From an uncultured Alphaproteobacteria bacterium (lineage in GTDB: Bacteria; Pseudomonadota; Alphaproteobacteria; RF32; CAG-239): a stretch of 60,211 bases of DNA. Shown piece after piece: positions 6,878 to 16,145 of this stretch (positions within the stretch are counted from its first letter, which is position 1; each line of letters opens with the position of its first letter). The DNA is taken from contig CALXRS010000009.1 of the NCBI GenBank assembly GCA_944390915.1, positions 1 through 60,211 on the forward strand, read 5' to 3'. Below the pieces are notes generated by a model. It did not search any database. It had not been told where the DNA came from and worked only from the letters and a program-made list of their open reading frames with translations. A program made the position numbers and the translations under genes.

Positions 6878-7456
6878 TCAGGCGCGGCCGGAAAAAAGGC
6901 TGATGCGATTGATGTCAAAACCCAGCTCATCTACGGCTTGTTGCCATTTTTCTTCGTCCTTGGTCTTAAAAAGCAATTCGGTTGAAGGTTCGGTTACCAA
7001 CCACCGGTTATAAATGATTTCCTGTTCCAGCTGTTTTGGGCTCCAGCTGCTGTAGCCGAGCGCGATAAGATTGTAGCGCGGTCCTTTGCCGACAGCGATG
7101 TCGCTTAAGACGTCAATGGAGGACGAAACGGCAAAATTGTTGTCTATCGGCAGGGTGCCGACTTTTTTATAATCCAGACTGTGCAGCACAAAACCGCGGA
7201 TACGCTCGAGCGGCCCGCCCTGATGCAAAACAATCGGTTCGGCGGAAATATCAATTTCCCGGGCAATGTTGAACTGGCTGATCAGATCGGAAAAATAAAA
7301 TTCTTTTAACTGTTTGTTTATCATGAAGCCCATGGCGCCTTCGGGGCCGTGCATGCAGACATAAATTACCGACCGCGCAAAAAGGCCTTCGCTTATTTGC
7401 GGTGTGGCAATAAGGCATTTGCCGGTAAGATATTTGTTGACCATTTCCATCTGCAT
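6878..7456 (-). CDS. yqgE: YqgE/AlgH family protein (UPF0301)
   Basis: A 192-residue cytoplasmic protein. Family signature at residues 9-46 (YLTGKCLIATPQISEGLFARSV in two blocks, then GAMGFMINK), GGP at about 80 and the FAVSSSIDVL segment. YqgE/AlgH proteins are widespread in proteobacteria; proposed roles are regulatory, with no agreed biochemical activity. Starts at 7442 or 7454 (internal Met) are also possible; no strong ribosome binding site separates them. It is divergent from the DsbD-like gene with a 79-base shared promoter region. Confidence 0.9.
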   Translation of the reverse strand: MQMEMVNKYLTGKCLIATPQISEGLFARSVIYVCMHGPEGAMGFMINKQLKEFYFSDLISQFNIAREIDISAEPIVLHQGGPLERIRGFVLHSLDYKKVGTLPIDNNFAVSSSIDVLSDIAVGKGPRYNLIALGYSSWSPKQLEQEIIYNRWLVTEPSTELLFKTKDEEKWQQAVDELGFDINRISLFSGRA

Positions 7457-7535
7457 GTTTACTATATTTGTTAACTTACATGCTTAATAATAACACGGAA
7501 TAATGTTTTTTTAAATAGCCAAGCAGGCCGGGCAG

Positions 7536-10274
7536 ATGAAAAAATTTTTGATTTTGTTGATAGGTATTGTTATTTTGTGGCCGCTTTCGTCCGCCGGCGA
7601 GGAAAAAGCTTCAACAGCGCCGGATATAACGCAGGAGCAGGGCGGGGAGCCGCCGTCTCCGGAGGAAAAAGCTTCGATAGCGCTGGACATAACGCAGGAG
7701 CAGGGCAGGGAACCGCCGTCTCTGGAGGAAATGGTCAACCGCTTTCTTGATACCGCAAAATATTTTGACACGGCTTATCCGGGCAATAAAATCTACGAGG
7801 ATTTTCACGAAGACGTTGCGCGTCGCCTTCCCGAACTTTCGCCGCAGGAAGTGTACGATTATCAGGGCTACATTCGCAACGGGATAAGGGTTTACCGCTA
7901 TCTGAAAAATCTCTATAACGAATATGTCGCCGCCAAACTCGTGCCCGAAGATCCGCCGCTTGTTGCGGCCAATGACGAATACGATCTCAGCTCGCCGGAA
8001 ACCGATTATATTGAAAGCGATGAAGCGGTCATCATTCCTGATTTCAAGAGAATTATTTCTTATAGTTCCAATCCGCGCGATATCAAAGCTTATCGCGCAA
8101 AACTTGCCAGCGATACGGAAAAGACCGGAAAATTGGCGGAATTTTCCGAACTGGGGTATATTTTTTCTCGTCTGGAATTAAAAAAGCTTTTGTTTTATAA
8201 TATTTTTTACGGCAGTCCGCTCACCGGCGACAAGGGCATCGGCAAGTGGATTAAAGAAGACGATTTAATGATTCGCCTGTTGACCGTGCAGACGGCCGTT
8301 GAAGAAAAACAAAAAATTTCCGGCCTCATTCATTTGCAGATACCGTCCGAATATTTTGTGACCGCCGTGGACAGCGGCAAATATTTCAAGCCGACAATAG
8401 ATTTTTCGGCCTCCGAAAATCTGCGGCATATCGACTATACGCTGCCGTTGCCGACAAGGCTGGCCAACGGTACGGAAGATTGGACGGTTTATGTCGGCGA
8501 AACGGCGATTCCTTTTACGGCGGAAGTTGCCGAGGCAACCCGTGATCTGGTGCTGAGAGCCGACATAAAGCTGAATTTGTGCCGTGCTCCCGAAGAATGC
8601 AGACAAATTGAACTGAAGCCGGATTTGCAGCTTTCTCCGGGATATTCGCGCGACAGTTCGGTTGCCACCTTTATCCGCATGATGGCAAACTTTTTGCCGC
8701 CGAAACCGCAATCCGAGCTGAAGGTAAAAGGTTTTTACAACGAACGGACGGCAAACGGCCGACAAATGTTGACCCTTGTTTTTGAATGTCCCGAAAAGCT
8801 TGAAACCTTTACTTTTTATATCGGCAACACAGAAGGAATAAGTTTTGAAAAACCGCGTGTCAGCATAGACGGCAAGCGGGCAACGGTACGGATTTTGCCG
8901 CTTGACAGCAGTCCCGACGCCGCGGGTCGAAAATTCGAAATCACCGCCGAAGCCAATCGGGAATATGTGCTGCGTCGGGAACTGACGCCCGAAAGCGGCA
9001 AAATGCCGTCGGAAAGCCGCCTTAAAAAACTTGTTTTGATGTTTTTGGCAGCCGTTGCCGGCGGTCTGTTGCTCAATTTTATGCCCTGCGTATTTCCGGT
9101 TTTGTCGCTCAAACTGCTGTCGTTGACAAAATTCGGCGCCCGCAACGTTGTTAATGCCCGACACAATTTTGCAATGACTCTGGCGGGGGTATGGAGCGCC
9201 ATGCTGCTGCTTGCCGCTTTGCTTTCCTTGTTAAAATATCTGGGACAAAGCATCGGCTGGGGAATGCAATTTCAAAATCCGTTGTTTATTGCCGTGATCT
9301 TTTTTGCCGTCCTGTTTTTTATTGCGCAAATCTGGGGAATTGTCGACCTTCGTCTGCCGCTGTCGGTTGCCGGCAAAACGGACAGTCTGCAGCATTTTTT
9401 GACCGGAACTTTCGTCGTGTTGATGTCCACCCCCTGCACGGCGCCCTATCTCGGTACGGCGGTGGGGTTTGCTTTGGCCGGAACTCCCGTCGATATTTTT
9501 GCCGTATTTGCCGGTGTGGCGACCGGACTGTCGCTGCCTTATGTTCTGTTTTGGCTGTTTCCTTATTTGGCGGGAGTTTTGCCGACGCCGGGGCCGTGGA
9601 TGCAAAAAGTAAACGGTTTTATGCTGCTGATGTTGTTTTTGACCATCGTCTGGCTGCTGTATGTGGTTAATGCTCAGACCGGCGGCTGGTTTGTTTTCCG
9701 GTTGGTGATATACGGACTTTTGTTCTGGTTTTTTCTGTGGTTGCGGTATTTCTCCCTTACGGTGGATTTATCCGATTTTCCCGCGGCGGCCAGAGAAAAA
9801 ACGGTGTCCGTTCTCAGAAGAGTTTTCACTTGGGCGGCGCTGGCTGTTTTTATCATTGCCGCATCCGACGGTTATATGGCGGCTGGCAGAAAATTGGAAG
9901 AAATTGCAAAAACGCGTCTCAGCCATACGGACGCTTCGGAAATAGACGATTATGTCCGTCGGGGCAAAACGGTTCTCGTTACCGTGGGAGCGGACTGGTG
10001 CCTGACCTGTCGCTATAATGATCTGATGGTTTTCAAAAATCCGGATGTCATCAACAACATAAAAAGCCGCGGCGTGGTTGTTTTGAACATTGACTGGACC
10101 ATTCGCAACGCCGACACGCTCCGGTTTATGAAAAAATACGGCCGCAGCGGGCTGCCTTTTTATATACTGTTCACTCCGCTTGTTCCCGACGGGTTGATAT
10201 TGCCGGAGATTTTGACCGAAAGGGAGCTCAATCTGCTGATAGACAACCTCAGTTTGCAGCCTGCAAAGCACTGA
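7536..10274 (+). CDS. DsbD/ScsB-like thiol:disulfide interchange protein
   Basis: A 912-residue inner-membrane reductant conduit. An N-terminal signal segment (residues 1-20) leads into a large periplasmic region to about 495. Next comes a DsbD-type membrane domain with the two redox cysteines in [13 protein letters not shown] and [17 protein letters not shown], about eight hydrophobic segments. The C-terminal thioredoxin-like domain carries DWCLTC. Electrons would pass from cytoplasmic thioredoxin to periplasmic substrates. The long N-terminal region and CLTC motif resemble ScsB-type members more than E. coli DsbD. Residues 22-63 are a 21-residue tandem duplication. The 3' end overlaps rnhA tail-to-tail by 26 bases. 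Confidence 0.88.
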   Translation: MKKFLILLIGIVILWPLSSAGEEKASTAPDITQEQGGEPPSPEEKASIALDITQEQGREPPSLEEMVNRFLDTAKYFDTAYPGNKIYEDFHEDVARRLPELSPQEVYDYQGYIRNGIRVYRYLKNLYNEYVAAKLVPEDPPLVAANDEYDLSSPETDYIESDEAVIIPDFKRIISYSSNPRDIKAYRAKLASDTEKTGKLAEFSELGYIFSRLELKKLLFYNIFYGSPLTGDKGIGKWIKEDDLMIRLLTVQTAVEEKQKISGLIHLQIPSEYFVTAVDSGKYFKPTIDFSASENLRHIDYTLPLPTRLANGTEDWTVYVGETAIPFTAEVAEATRDLVLRADIKLNLCRAPEECRQIELKPDLQLSPGYSRDSSVATFIRMMANFLPPKPQSELKVKGFYNERTANGRQMLTLVFECPEKLETFTFYIGNTEGISFEKPRVSIDGKRATVRILPLDSSPDAAGRKFEITAEANREYVLRRELTPESGKMPSESRLKKLVLMFLAAVAGGLLLNFMPCVFPVLSLKLLSLTKFGARNVVNARHNFAMTLAGVWSAMLLLAALLSLLKYLGQSIGWGMQFQNPLFIAVIFFAVLFFIAQIWGIVDLRLPLSVAGKTDSLQHFLTGTFVVLMSTPCTAPYLGTAVGFALAGTPVDIFAVFAGVATGLSLPYVLFWLFPYLAGVLPTPGPWMQKVNGFMLLMLFLTIVWLLYVVNAQTGGWFVFRLVIYGLLFWFFLWLRYFSLTVDLSDFPAAAREKTVSVLRRVFTWAALAVFIIAASDGYMAAGRKLEEIAKTRLSHTDASEIDDYVRRGKTVLVTVGADWCLTCRYNDLMVFKNPDVINNIKSRGVVVLNIDWTIRNADTLRFMKKYGRSGLPFYILFTPLVPDGLILPEILTERELNLLIDNLSLQPAKH
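7599..7724 (+). repeat. 63-bp tandem duplication in the DsbD-like gene
   Basis: Two adjacent 63-base units encode EEKAS(T/I)A(P/L)DITQEQG(G/R)EPPS(P/L). They differ at few bases, so the duplication is fairly recent. They lie just after the signal segment, where length changes in a linker would be tolerated. Confidence 0.9.
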
Positions 10275-10695
10275 TGGCACGGCGGGCAAGTTCGTCCACG
10301 CGTTCGTTTTCGGCGTGGCCGGCATGACCTTTCACCCATATCCAGCGGATTTCGTGCAGGGCGGTCAGTTCGTCCAGGCGCTGCCACAAATCCACGTTTT
10401 TGACCGGCGATTTTTTGTTGCTTGTTTTCCAACCGTTCTGTTTCCATTTCGGCAGCCAGCTGGTAACCCCGTCCATCACGTATTTGCTGTCGGTATAAAG
10501 CGAGATGTCGCAGCTTTTTTTCAACGCCGCCAATGCGTTGATGACAGCCGTCAATTCCATACGGTTGTTGGTTGTTTCTTTTTCAAAGCCGGAAAGTTCC
10601 TTTTCCGTTCCGCGGCAACGCAGCAGCGCGCCCCAGCCGCCGGGGCCGGGGTTGCCCGAACAGGCGCCGTCGGTAAAAATCTCCACTCTTATCAT
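10249..10695 (-). CDS. rnhA: Ribonuclease HI
   Basis: Cleaves RNA in RNA-DNA hybrids. The 148-residue protein has all four catalytic carboxylates: Asp9 ([19 protein letters not shown]), Glu47 (NNRMELTAV), Asp69 ([10 protein letters not shown]) and Asp134 (ERVDELA). The basic handle segment [15 protein letters not shown] is present. Length is normal for the family. The start overlaps the stop of the upstream AlbA_2-domain gene by four bases (ATGA), so the two are coupled. Its 3' end overlaps the convergent DsbD-like gene. Confidence 0.96.
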   Translation of the reverse strand: MIRVEIFTDGACSGNPGPGGWGALLRCRGTEKELSGFEKETTNNRMELTAVINALAALKKSCDISLYTDSKYVMDGVTSWLPKWKQNGWKTSNKKSPVKNVDLWQRLDELTALHEIRWIWVKGHAGHAENERVDELARRAISALQAAN

Positions 10696-11762
10696 TCTGT
10701 TTCCCCGCTCAAAAATTCCGAGAAAAATTCGTTTAGCAGCAGCTGTTCGTCGGCATCCTCGCGCATGGTTTTGGCCACAAACGAGCGCAGCCTGTTTTTG
10801 GGCAGATAAATACGGAAGTTGCGCGGCGCCGTGCCGTCCGCGCCGATAACACCGTCGAGCAGAAAGTCTTCTTCAATATAAGGGGAAAGGATAATTTCCA
10901 CATTCGTAAAGCGCAGAATGCTTCGCGGCGGCACCCGCAGTTCCGGTCGGGTAATCAAATTGAGCTGCCCTTCCAGCCCGGGAATGCTGTCCATCTGATT
11001 ATAATTTGAAAAGCGCACTTTGTTATATTCGCCGCCGTCGCTGGTGACCGTGCACGAAAGATAAAGCTCGCGGGCAATGACATTGCTCTGGTTGTGGCCG
11101 CGGATGGAAAAACCTATTTTCAGATATTTTTCCGGCGGCGAGTCAATGCTGCCGGGGTACAAAATGTCGGCTTCGCTGTTTTCGAGCACGGCCAGCTGTT
11201 TGTCGGTTATCACCAAGCCGATTTCCGCCTGCGGCCGCCGGCCGAACATGCCCGCCAGAACGGAATACGGCGCCGGCACATTGTTTGAACCCGAACGAAT
11301 GTAAAAGGTGTTGCCGATGGTTGTCATCAGCGGGGCAACTTCCGACTTAGGAATATAGGTGGCCACATAGCCGTCGCCGTTTTCGTCCACGCTGACAATA
11401 TGGTTGCGCACGCGGTTGTGACTGGGAACGGTGCAGCCGGAAATGGCGTTTTCGAGCCAGCTTAAAAAACGATGCACGTTTTGCACTTTTACCTTTGCCT
11501 GAGCGACATCGCCGACTTCGGTGCTGCGGGCGCATTCCACCCCCCAGATGAGCACGCCGCCTTCGGAATTGCCGAAACCGGAGATGGCCTTTGCCAGATT
11601 GCGCCGATCGTCTTTATGCAGCGCCAGGCCGTTTTTGCCGGTTGAGTCGGCGCGTTTGAAATCGAGAAACAATTCTTCCGTCTGCGAATTGACGATATAA
11701 TCGTCAATGGCTTCTTCGCCAAAATACACCAGCTTTTGAAAAATATCCTCGGCGCGCGACAT
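10692..11762 (-). CDS. AlbA_2/Schlafen-type putative DNA-binding protein
   Basis: A 356-residue protein. The N-terminal half (residues about 25-170) matches the AlbA_2 ('divergent AAA-4', Schlafen-like) domain: [33 protein letters not shown] and [14 protein letters not shown]. The family is variously proposed to bind nucleic acid or ATP. The C-terminal half is beta-rich and unassigned. GGAGG precedes the ATG. It is translationally coupled to rnhA, suggesting a nucleic-acid context, but no activity can be assigned. Confidence 0.85.
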   Translation of the reverse strand: MSRAEDIFQKLVYFGEEAIDDYIVNSQTEELFLDFKRADSTGKNGLALHKDDRRNLAKAISGFGNSEGGVLIWGVECARSTEVGDVAQAKVKVQNVHRFLSWLENAISGCTVPSHNRVRNHIVSVDENGDGYVATYIPKSEVAPLMTTIGNTFYIRSGSNNVPAPYSVLAGMFGRRPQAEIGLVITDKQLAVLENSEADILYPGSIDSPPEKYLKIGFSIRGHNQSNVIARELYLSCTVTSDGGEYNKVRFSNYNQMDSIPGLEGQLNLITRPELRVPPRSILRFTNVEIILSPYIEEDFLLDGVIGADGTAPRNFRIYLPKNRLRSFVAKTMREDADEQLLLNEFFSEFLSGETE

Positions 11763-11831
11763 AACCGTTCCTCCGTCATTTTTGCTTTCCGCTGAAAATG
11801 ATACACAAAAAATCTTAATTTTGCGATAATT

Positions 11832-13097
11832 TTATCCCGCCTTCAACAACCGGCAGAGTTCGTCATATTCAAGATGTCCGTCGATATTGCCGACCAGCGC
11901 GCAGGTCGGACGCGAAGCAAAAATCGTTTCCGCCGTCCGTTGAATGTCTCCGGCGCCGACGGCGTCGATCTGCGCAATCGTTTCGGCAACAGGAATCACC
12001 CGGTTGAACAGCAACAGCTGGCGCGCAAGTTTTTCCGACACCGCGGAAGAACTCTCAAGCGACATGAGAATGGCAGCCTTCACCTGAGCCTTGGCTCTTT
12101 TCAACTCCTCGTCGCCGACTTCGGCCGCAGATATTTTTTTGATTTCGTCCACAATCACCGGCAGCATTTTGTTTATCTGTTCGCGGTCGGTAGCGGCGGC
12201 AATGCCGGTATAGCCGGCGCCGGTATAAAAGGTGGGGAAACTGTAGACGGAATAAGCCAGCCCGCGTTTTTCGCGAACCTCCTGAAACAGCCGGGAGCTC
12301 ATGCCGCCGCCCAAAACGGTGGAGAGCAGCATGGCCGCAAAATAACGTTCGTCGGTATAGGAAAAACCGTCAAAACCCAACACCACCTGCGCCTGTTCGG
12401 AATCGCGCTTTTCGGCAAAAAAACCGCCGGTATAGCGCTGGGCATCGGCCGTAAAGGAAGTTTTTGCCTGCAGAGCGCCGAGCCTTTTTTCCACCAGAGT
12501 GTGCAGACGGGCGTGATCCACGTTGCCGACGGCGCAAAAAACCATATTTTCGGCGGCATAATTGGTTTTCATATAAGCGCGGAGTTCTTCGGCGCCATAG
12601 CCGCGCACCAGTTCCGCCGTACCGAGAATCGGCCGCCCCATGGCCTGATTGCCGAAAGCTTCGGCCTGCATATAGTCAAAAACGATGTCGCCCGGGTCGT
12701 CGTAAGTCTGTTTGATTTCCTGCACCACCACTTCGCGCTCTTTGACCAGTTCGTCTTCGGCAAAGCGCGGCGAAGTTACAAGCTCGCACAAAACATCAAC
12801 CGCAAGCTCCAGATCGTCTTTCAGCATTTTGGCATAAAAGGCGGTAAACTCGCGCGAGGTATAGGCGTTGGTCTGTCCGCCGACGTTTTCGATATCTTCG
12901 GAGATGGCCGCCGCCGACCGGCTGGCCGTGCCTTTGAAAACCATGTGCTCTAAAAAGTGGGAAATGCCGTTTAGGGACGCGGTTTCATAAGCCGATCCGG
13001 TATTGACCCAAATACCCAAAGACACGGTTTCAAACTGCGGATAGTGCAGACTGACAACCCTTAACCCGTTATCCAACACGCTGATTTCCGGCTGCAT
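11832..13097 (-). CDS. M16 family zinc metallopeptidase (processing-peptidase-like)
   Basis: A 421-residue single-unit insulinase-superfamily protease. The inverted zinc motif HFLEH is at residues 47-51 inside GISHFLEHMVFKGT. The downstream acidic ligand lies in the VVVQEIKQTYDDPGD region, and the glycine-rich GGGMSSRLFQEVREKRGLAY loop is typical of mitochondrial-processing-peptidase beta relatives, which are well known in alphaproteobacteria. No signal peptide is seen, so it is probably cytoplasmic. The ribosome binding site AAAGGAAAA is clear. It lies 69 bases beyond the AlbA_2 gene start, in the same direction. Confidence 0.93.
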   Translation of the reverse strand: MQPEISVLDNGLRVVSLHYPQFETVSLGIWVNTGSAYETASLNGISHFLEHMVFKGTASRSAAAISEDIENVGGQTNAYTSREFTAFYAKMLKDDLELAVDVLCELVTSPRFAEDELVKEREVVVQEIKQTYDDPGDIVFDYMQAEAFGNQAMGRPILGTAELVRGYGAEELRAYMKTNYAAENMVFCAVGNVDHARLHTLVEKRLGALQAKTSFTADAQRYTGGFFAEKRDSEQAQVVLGFDGFSYTDERYFAAMLLSTVLGGGMSSRLFQEVREKRGLAYSVYSFPTFYTGAGYTGIAAATDREQINKMLPVIVDEIKKISAAEVGDEELKRAKAQVKAAILMSLESSSAVSEKLARQLLLFNRVIPVAETIAQIDAVGAGDIQRTAETIFASRPTCALVGNIDGHLEYDELCRLLKAG

Positions 13098-13169
13098 TGT
13101 TTTTCCTTTTCCATAACTGTTGCTTGTTTTTTGTGTTTTGCCGCGGCGGCTTTTTCAGGCGACGGGGAC

Positions 13170-14534
13170 TTACAAAAAATATTCGCGCAGATAATTCGGC
13201 ATGTCGGCGATGTTGACGCGGGTTTGCTCCATCGTGTCGCGGTCGCGCACGGTTACCGACTCCGGCTGATTTTCAATCGTTTCAAAATCCACCGTCAGGC
13301 ACAGCGGAGTGCCGATTTCGTCATGCCGGCGATAGGCCTTGCCGATGTTGCCGGTATTTTCCAGCGCCACCCGGCCGATGCCCAGTTTGAGCAGATTCTG
13401 TTTGATTTCGTGGCATTTGGCCATAATCTGCTCGTTGTTCTTTTTCAGCGGAATAACCGCCACTTTTATCGGCGCCAGATGTTTTTTCAGCTTCAGCACG
13501 ATACGGCTGTTGCCGCCGCCCAGATCCTCTTCCGTATAAGCTTCGGTCATCACCGCCAAAACTCCGCGATCCACCCCCATTGACGGCTCAATCACAAACG
13601 GCACCACCCAGCGGTTGCTTTCCTCGTCGCGGATGCAGAGCTTTTGCGTTGACTCCGGATTTTCGTGACAATGGGAAGTGAGGTTCAGTTCTTCCTGCCC
13701 TTTGGTGTGGTTGCCAAGGTCATAGTCGGTGCGGTTGGCAATGCCTTCCAGCTCTTCCATGCCGTGCGGAAACTGATATTCGATATCGTAAGTGGCTTTC
13801 GAGTAGTGCGCCAAATCTTCCTTCGGGGTGGTGTAGATGTTCATATGCTCGCGCACCAGCCCCTGATCCAGCCACCATTTAATGCGCAAATCTTTCCAAA
13901 TTTCGTGCCATTTTTCGTCTTCTCCGGGCATCACGAAATATTCCAGCTCCGCCTGTTCAAACTCGCGCACGCGGAAGATGAAGTTGCGCGGGGTGATTTC
14001 GTTGCGGAAAGACTTGCCGATCTGGGCTATGCCGAACGGCAGTTTGCGCGAGGTGGCGTCGACCACGTTTTTGAACTGGGTGAAAATAGCCTGCGCCGTC
14101 TCCGGCCTGAGGTAGCCGAAAGACGAACCGTCGTCGACCGGTCCGATGGCCGTCTTAAACATCAGATTAAACGGCCGCGGCTCGGTTAGGTCGGTAGAAC
14201 CGCAATTCGGGCATTTGCCGTCTTTGATGTGATCGGCGCGGAAACGCCCCTTGCATTTGCGGCAATCGGTCATGGGGTCGGAAAAAGTTTCCTCGTGGCC
14301 GGAATAGTGCAACACTTTCTGATTGGTCAGGATGGCCGCGTCCAGACCTTCCACGTCGTCGCGCTCGTAGACCATGGCCCGCCACCAGGCCGCCTTCAGA
14401 TTATTCTTCAGTTCCACACCGAGCGGACCGTAGTCGTATACCCCCTGCAAACCGCCGTAAATATCGGCATTTTGAAAAATAAAACCGCGCCGCTTGCACA
14501 ATGACACAAGCTGATCCATAGTTGTTGCAGGCAT
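13170..14534 (-). CDS. glyS: Glycyl-tRNA synthetase, single-chain (alpha2) type
   Basis: Class II synthetase charging tRNA-Gly. The 454-residue protein starts [18 protein letters not shown] with [13 protein letters not shown] (motif 1 region), a four-cysteine insert CRKCKGRF...CPNCG at about residues 90-112, motif 2 [21 protein letters not shown] split around residues 180-200, and motif 3 near GVDRGVLAV. The C-terminal anticodon-binding domain ends NYLREYFL. This is the eukaryote/archaea/Firmicutes-like alpha2 form, not the GlyQ-GlyS heterotetramer usual in proteobacteria. AAGGA precedes the ATG. Confidence 0.95.
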   Translation of the reverse strand: MPATTMDQLVSLCKRRGFIFQNADIYGGLQGVYDYGPLGVELKNNLKAAWWRAMVYERDDVEGLDAAILTNQKVLHYSGHEETFSDPMTDCRKCKGRFRADHIKDGKCPNCGSTDLTEPRPFNLMFKTAIGPVDDGSSFGYLRPETAQAIFTQFKNVVDATSRKLPFGIAQIGKSFRNEITPRNFIFRVREFEQAELEYFVMPGEDEKWHEIWKDLRIKWWLDQGLVREHMNIYTTPKEDLAHYSKATYDIEYQFPHGMEELEGIANRTDYDLGNHTKGQEELNLTSHCHENPESTQKLCIRDEESNRWVVPFVIEPSMGVDRGVLAVMTEAYTEEDLGGGNSRIVLKLKKHLAPIKVAVIPLKKNNEQIMAKCHEIKQNLLKLGIGRVALENTGNIGKAYRRHDEIGTPLCLTVDFETIENQPESVTVRDRDTMEQTRVNIADMPNYLREYFL

Positions 14535-14633
14535 CTTTTTTTATCCTTCCCGTCAAGATAATTGTTATTGATTAATTACTTTCCCTGTTTTATAAATTAT
14601 CTCGGTAAAAATAGCAAGCGGAGATAAGACCAA

Positions 14634-15488
14634 ATGACAAAAAAAGTAAAAGTGGCTTTGATTTACGACTTCGACGGCACGCTCAGCACGACCAACATGC
14701 AGGACTACTGCCTCATCCCGCAGTTCAAGATGAGCGCAAAAACCTTCTGGCAGCAGGCCAACGCCTGGTGGAAAGACAACGACGCCGACCAGATAACAAG
14801 CTCCATGTACTATTTTGTCAAAATGTCGCACGATAAAAAAATCCCCTTAACCAAAGAGATTTTTGCCAGCTGCGGCAAAGATATCGAATATTTTGAAGGC
14901 GTCGACAGCTGGTTTGAACGCATCAACCACTACGGGGAAATGCTCGATCTGGAAATTGAGCATTACATCATTTCTTCCGGCTATGAAGAGATTATCGAAG
15001 GCACCTCCATCCGCAAATATTTTAAGGAAGTTTTCGGCTGCGCCTATGCCTATGACGAAGAAGGCCATCCCATCTGGCCGGCGCGCGTGGTCAACTATTC
15101 CACCAAAACGCAGTATCTTTCCAAAATCAACAAGGGGCTCGGCAAGCTGGAAGACCGCGAGGTCAACGAATTCATGCCCGACGAAGAACGCCCCATTCCC
15201 TTTACCCGTATGATATATTTCGGCGACGGCGATACCGACATCCCTTCCATGCGGCTGGTCAAAAAAGGCGGCGGCTACTCCATTGCCGTCTACAAGCCCA
15301 AAAGCCCGCGCAAGAAAAAAGCCATCAAGCTCCTGACCGACGGGCGCGTCAATTTTGCCTTAGCAGCCGACTACAGCGAAGGCGAACAAATCGACACGGT
15401 TGTTAAAACCATTCTGGTTAAAATGGCCACCGAGCGCGATCTGGAAGTATTGCAGGAAAAAGAAGAAAAGAAAAAACTCAAAGGTTGA
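14634..15488 (+). CDS. HAD superfamily hydrolase
   Basis: A 284-residue cytoplasmic phosphatase-like protein. Motif I is YDFDGTL (nucleophile Asp12, Asp14), motif II lies in HYIISSGYEE and the acidic motif IV is YFGDGDTDIPSM. The insertion between motifs I and II is long and aromatic (FWQQANAWWKD), as in the phosphoserine-phosphatase-like branch. Substrate unknown. The C terminus is a charged helix (KEEKKKLKG). GGAG precedes the ATG. It is followed by a bidirectional terminator. Confidence 0.88.
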   Translation: MTKKVKVALIYDFDGTLSTTNMQDYCLIPQFKMSAKTFWQQANAWWKDNDADQITSSMYYFVKMSHDKKIPLTKEIFASCGKDIEYFEGVDSWFERINHYGEMLDLEIEHYIISSGYEEIIEGTSIRKYFKEVFGCAYAYDEEGHPIWPARVVNYSTKTQYLSKINKGLGKLEDREVNEFMPDEERPIPFTRMIYFGDGDTDIPSMRLVKKGGGYSIAVYKPKSPRKKKAIKLLTDGRVNFALAADYSEGEQIDTVVKTILVKMATERDLEVLQEKEEKKKLKG

Positions 15489-15516
15489 AACGTCGGCAAC
15501 GGACACAACGAACGGG

Positions 15517-15546
15517 AAAAACGCTCCTTTTTCAAGGAGCGTTTTT
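15517..15546. terminator. Bidirectional terminator
   Basis: Perfect 13-base stem AAAAACGCTCCTT / AAGGAGCGTTTTT with loop TTTC between the convergent HAD and Nudix genes. Confidence 0.9.
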
Positions 15547-15562
15547 GGTGGCGGAAATTTTT

Positions 15563-16012
15563 TCAGTCGGTGATATCTTCTTTTCTTTCCACCTGAAAAT
15601 CCGGCGTATAAAAATAGCGGCGCTTAACATACTTGCCGGCAAGAATTTCCGGAATAAAATCTTTGTCGGCGGCACGCATTTCTTCAAAAGGAATATGGTT
15701 TTTGTCCTGCCAGAAGACTTCCGTTTCGCCGGCACGGGCTTTCAGTTCGCCCGAGAACTCCGTGCTTTTGTAAACATGCACGTAAAAATCCATGGTCGGA
15801 AATTCGACATACCCGACCTTTACCGGATTTTTGACGGCAATGCCCGTCTCTTCCAGAGTTTCGCGGACAACGCAATGCAGCATGTCTTCGCCCGGCTCTT
15901 TTTTGCCGCCCGGAAAATTGAGGCACCCCTTGTTGATGCCGCGATAATTGCGCACCATCAGATAACGCTCGTTTTCAACATCTTCGACAATGGATAATGA
16001 CGCTTCTTTCAT
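15563..16012 (-). CDS. Nudix hydrolase
   Basis: A 149-residue protein with a complete Nudix box at residues about 36-58: GGKKEPGEDMLHCVVRETLE followed by ETGI, holding the RE..EE metal-binding glutamates. NKGCLNFPGG before it fits the substrate-facing loop of MutT-like enzymes. It probably hydrolyses a nucleoside diphosphate derivative; the exact substrate is not readable. Upstream (16035-16060) are two direct TATACGAAT repeats that could be an operator or chance. Confidence 0.9.
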   Translation of the reverse strand: MKEASLSIVEDVENERYLMVRNYRGINKGCLNFPGGKKEPGEDMLHCVVRETLEETGIAVKNPVKVGYVEFPTMDFYVHVYKSTEFSGELKARAGETEVFWQDKNHIPFEEMRAADKDFIPEILAGKYVKRRYFYTPDFQVERKEDITD

Positions 16013-16145
16013 TTGTTTTTCTCCTCCGCAAGATTCGTTTTATACGAATTATACGAATAATCGACAAGTTCTGTCAACCGATGAAGTCAGTGTCCGCCGT
16101 CGGCAAAAAGAAAATTTTTCCGCCTGCCCGGCAGTTTTGGAAAAT

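Noticed and set aside
11874..12953. 359-codon plus-strand frame opposite the M16 peptidase
   Set aside because: Fully antisense to a conserved gene; composition (Arg/Gly/His-rich) is that of a shadow frame.
16035..16060. Direct TATACGAAT repeats upstream of the Nudix gene as an operator
   Set aside because: Two short AT-rich repeats without a neighbouring regulator are too weak to call a site; noted only in the gene entry.
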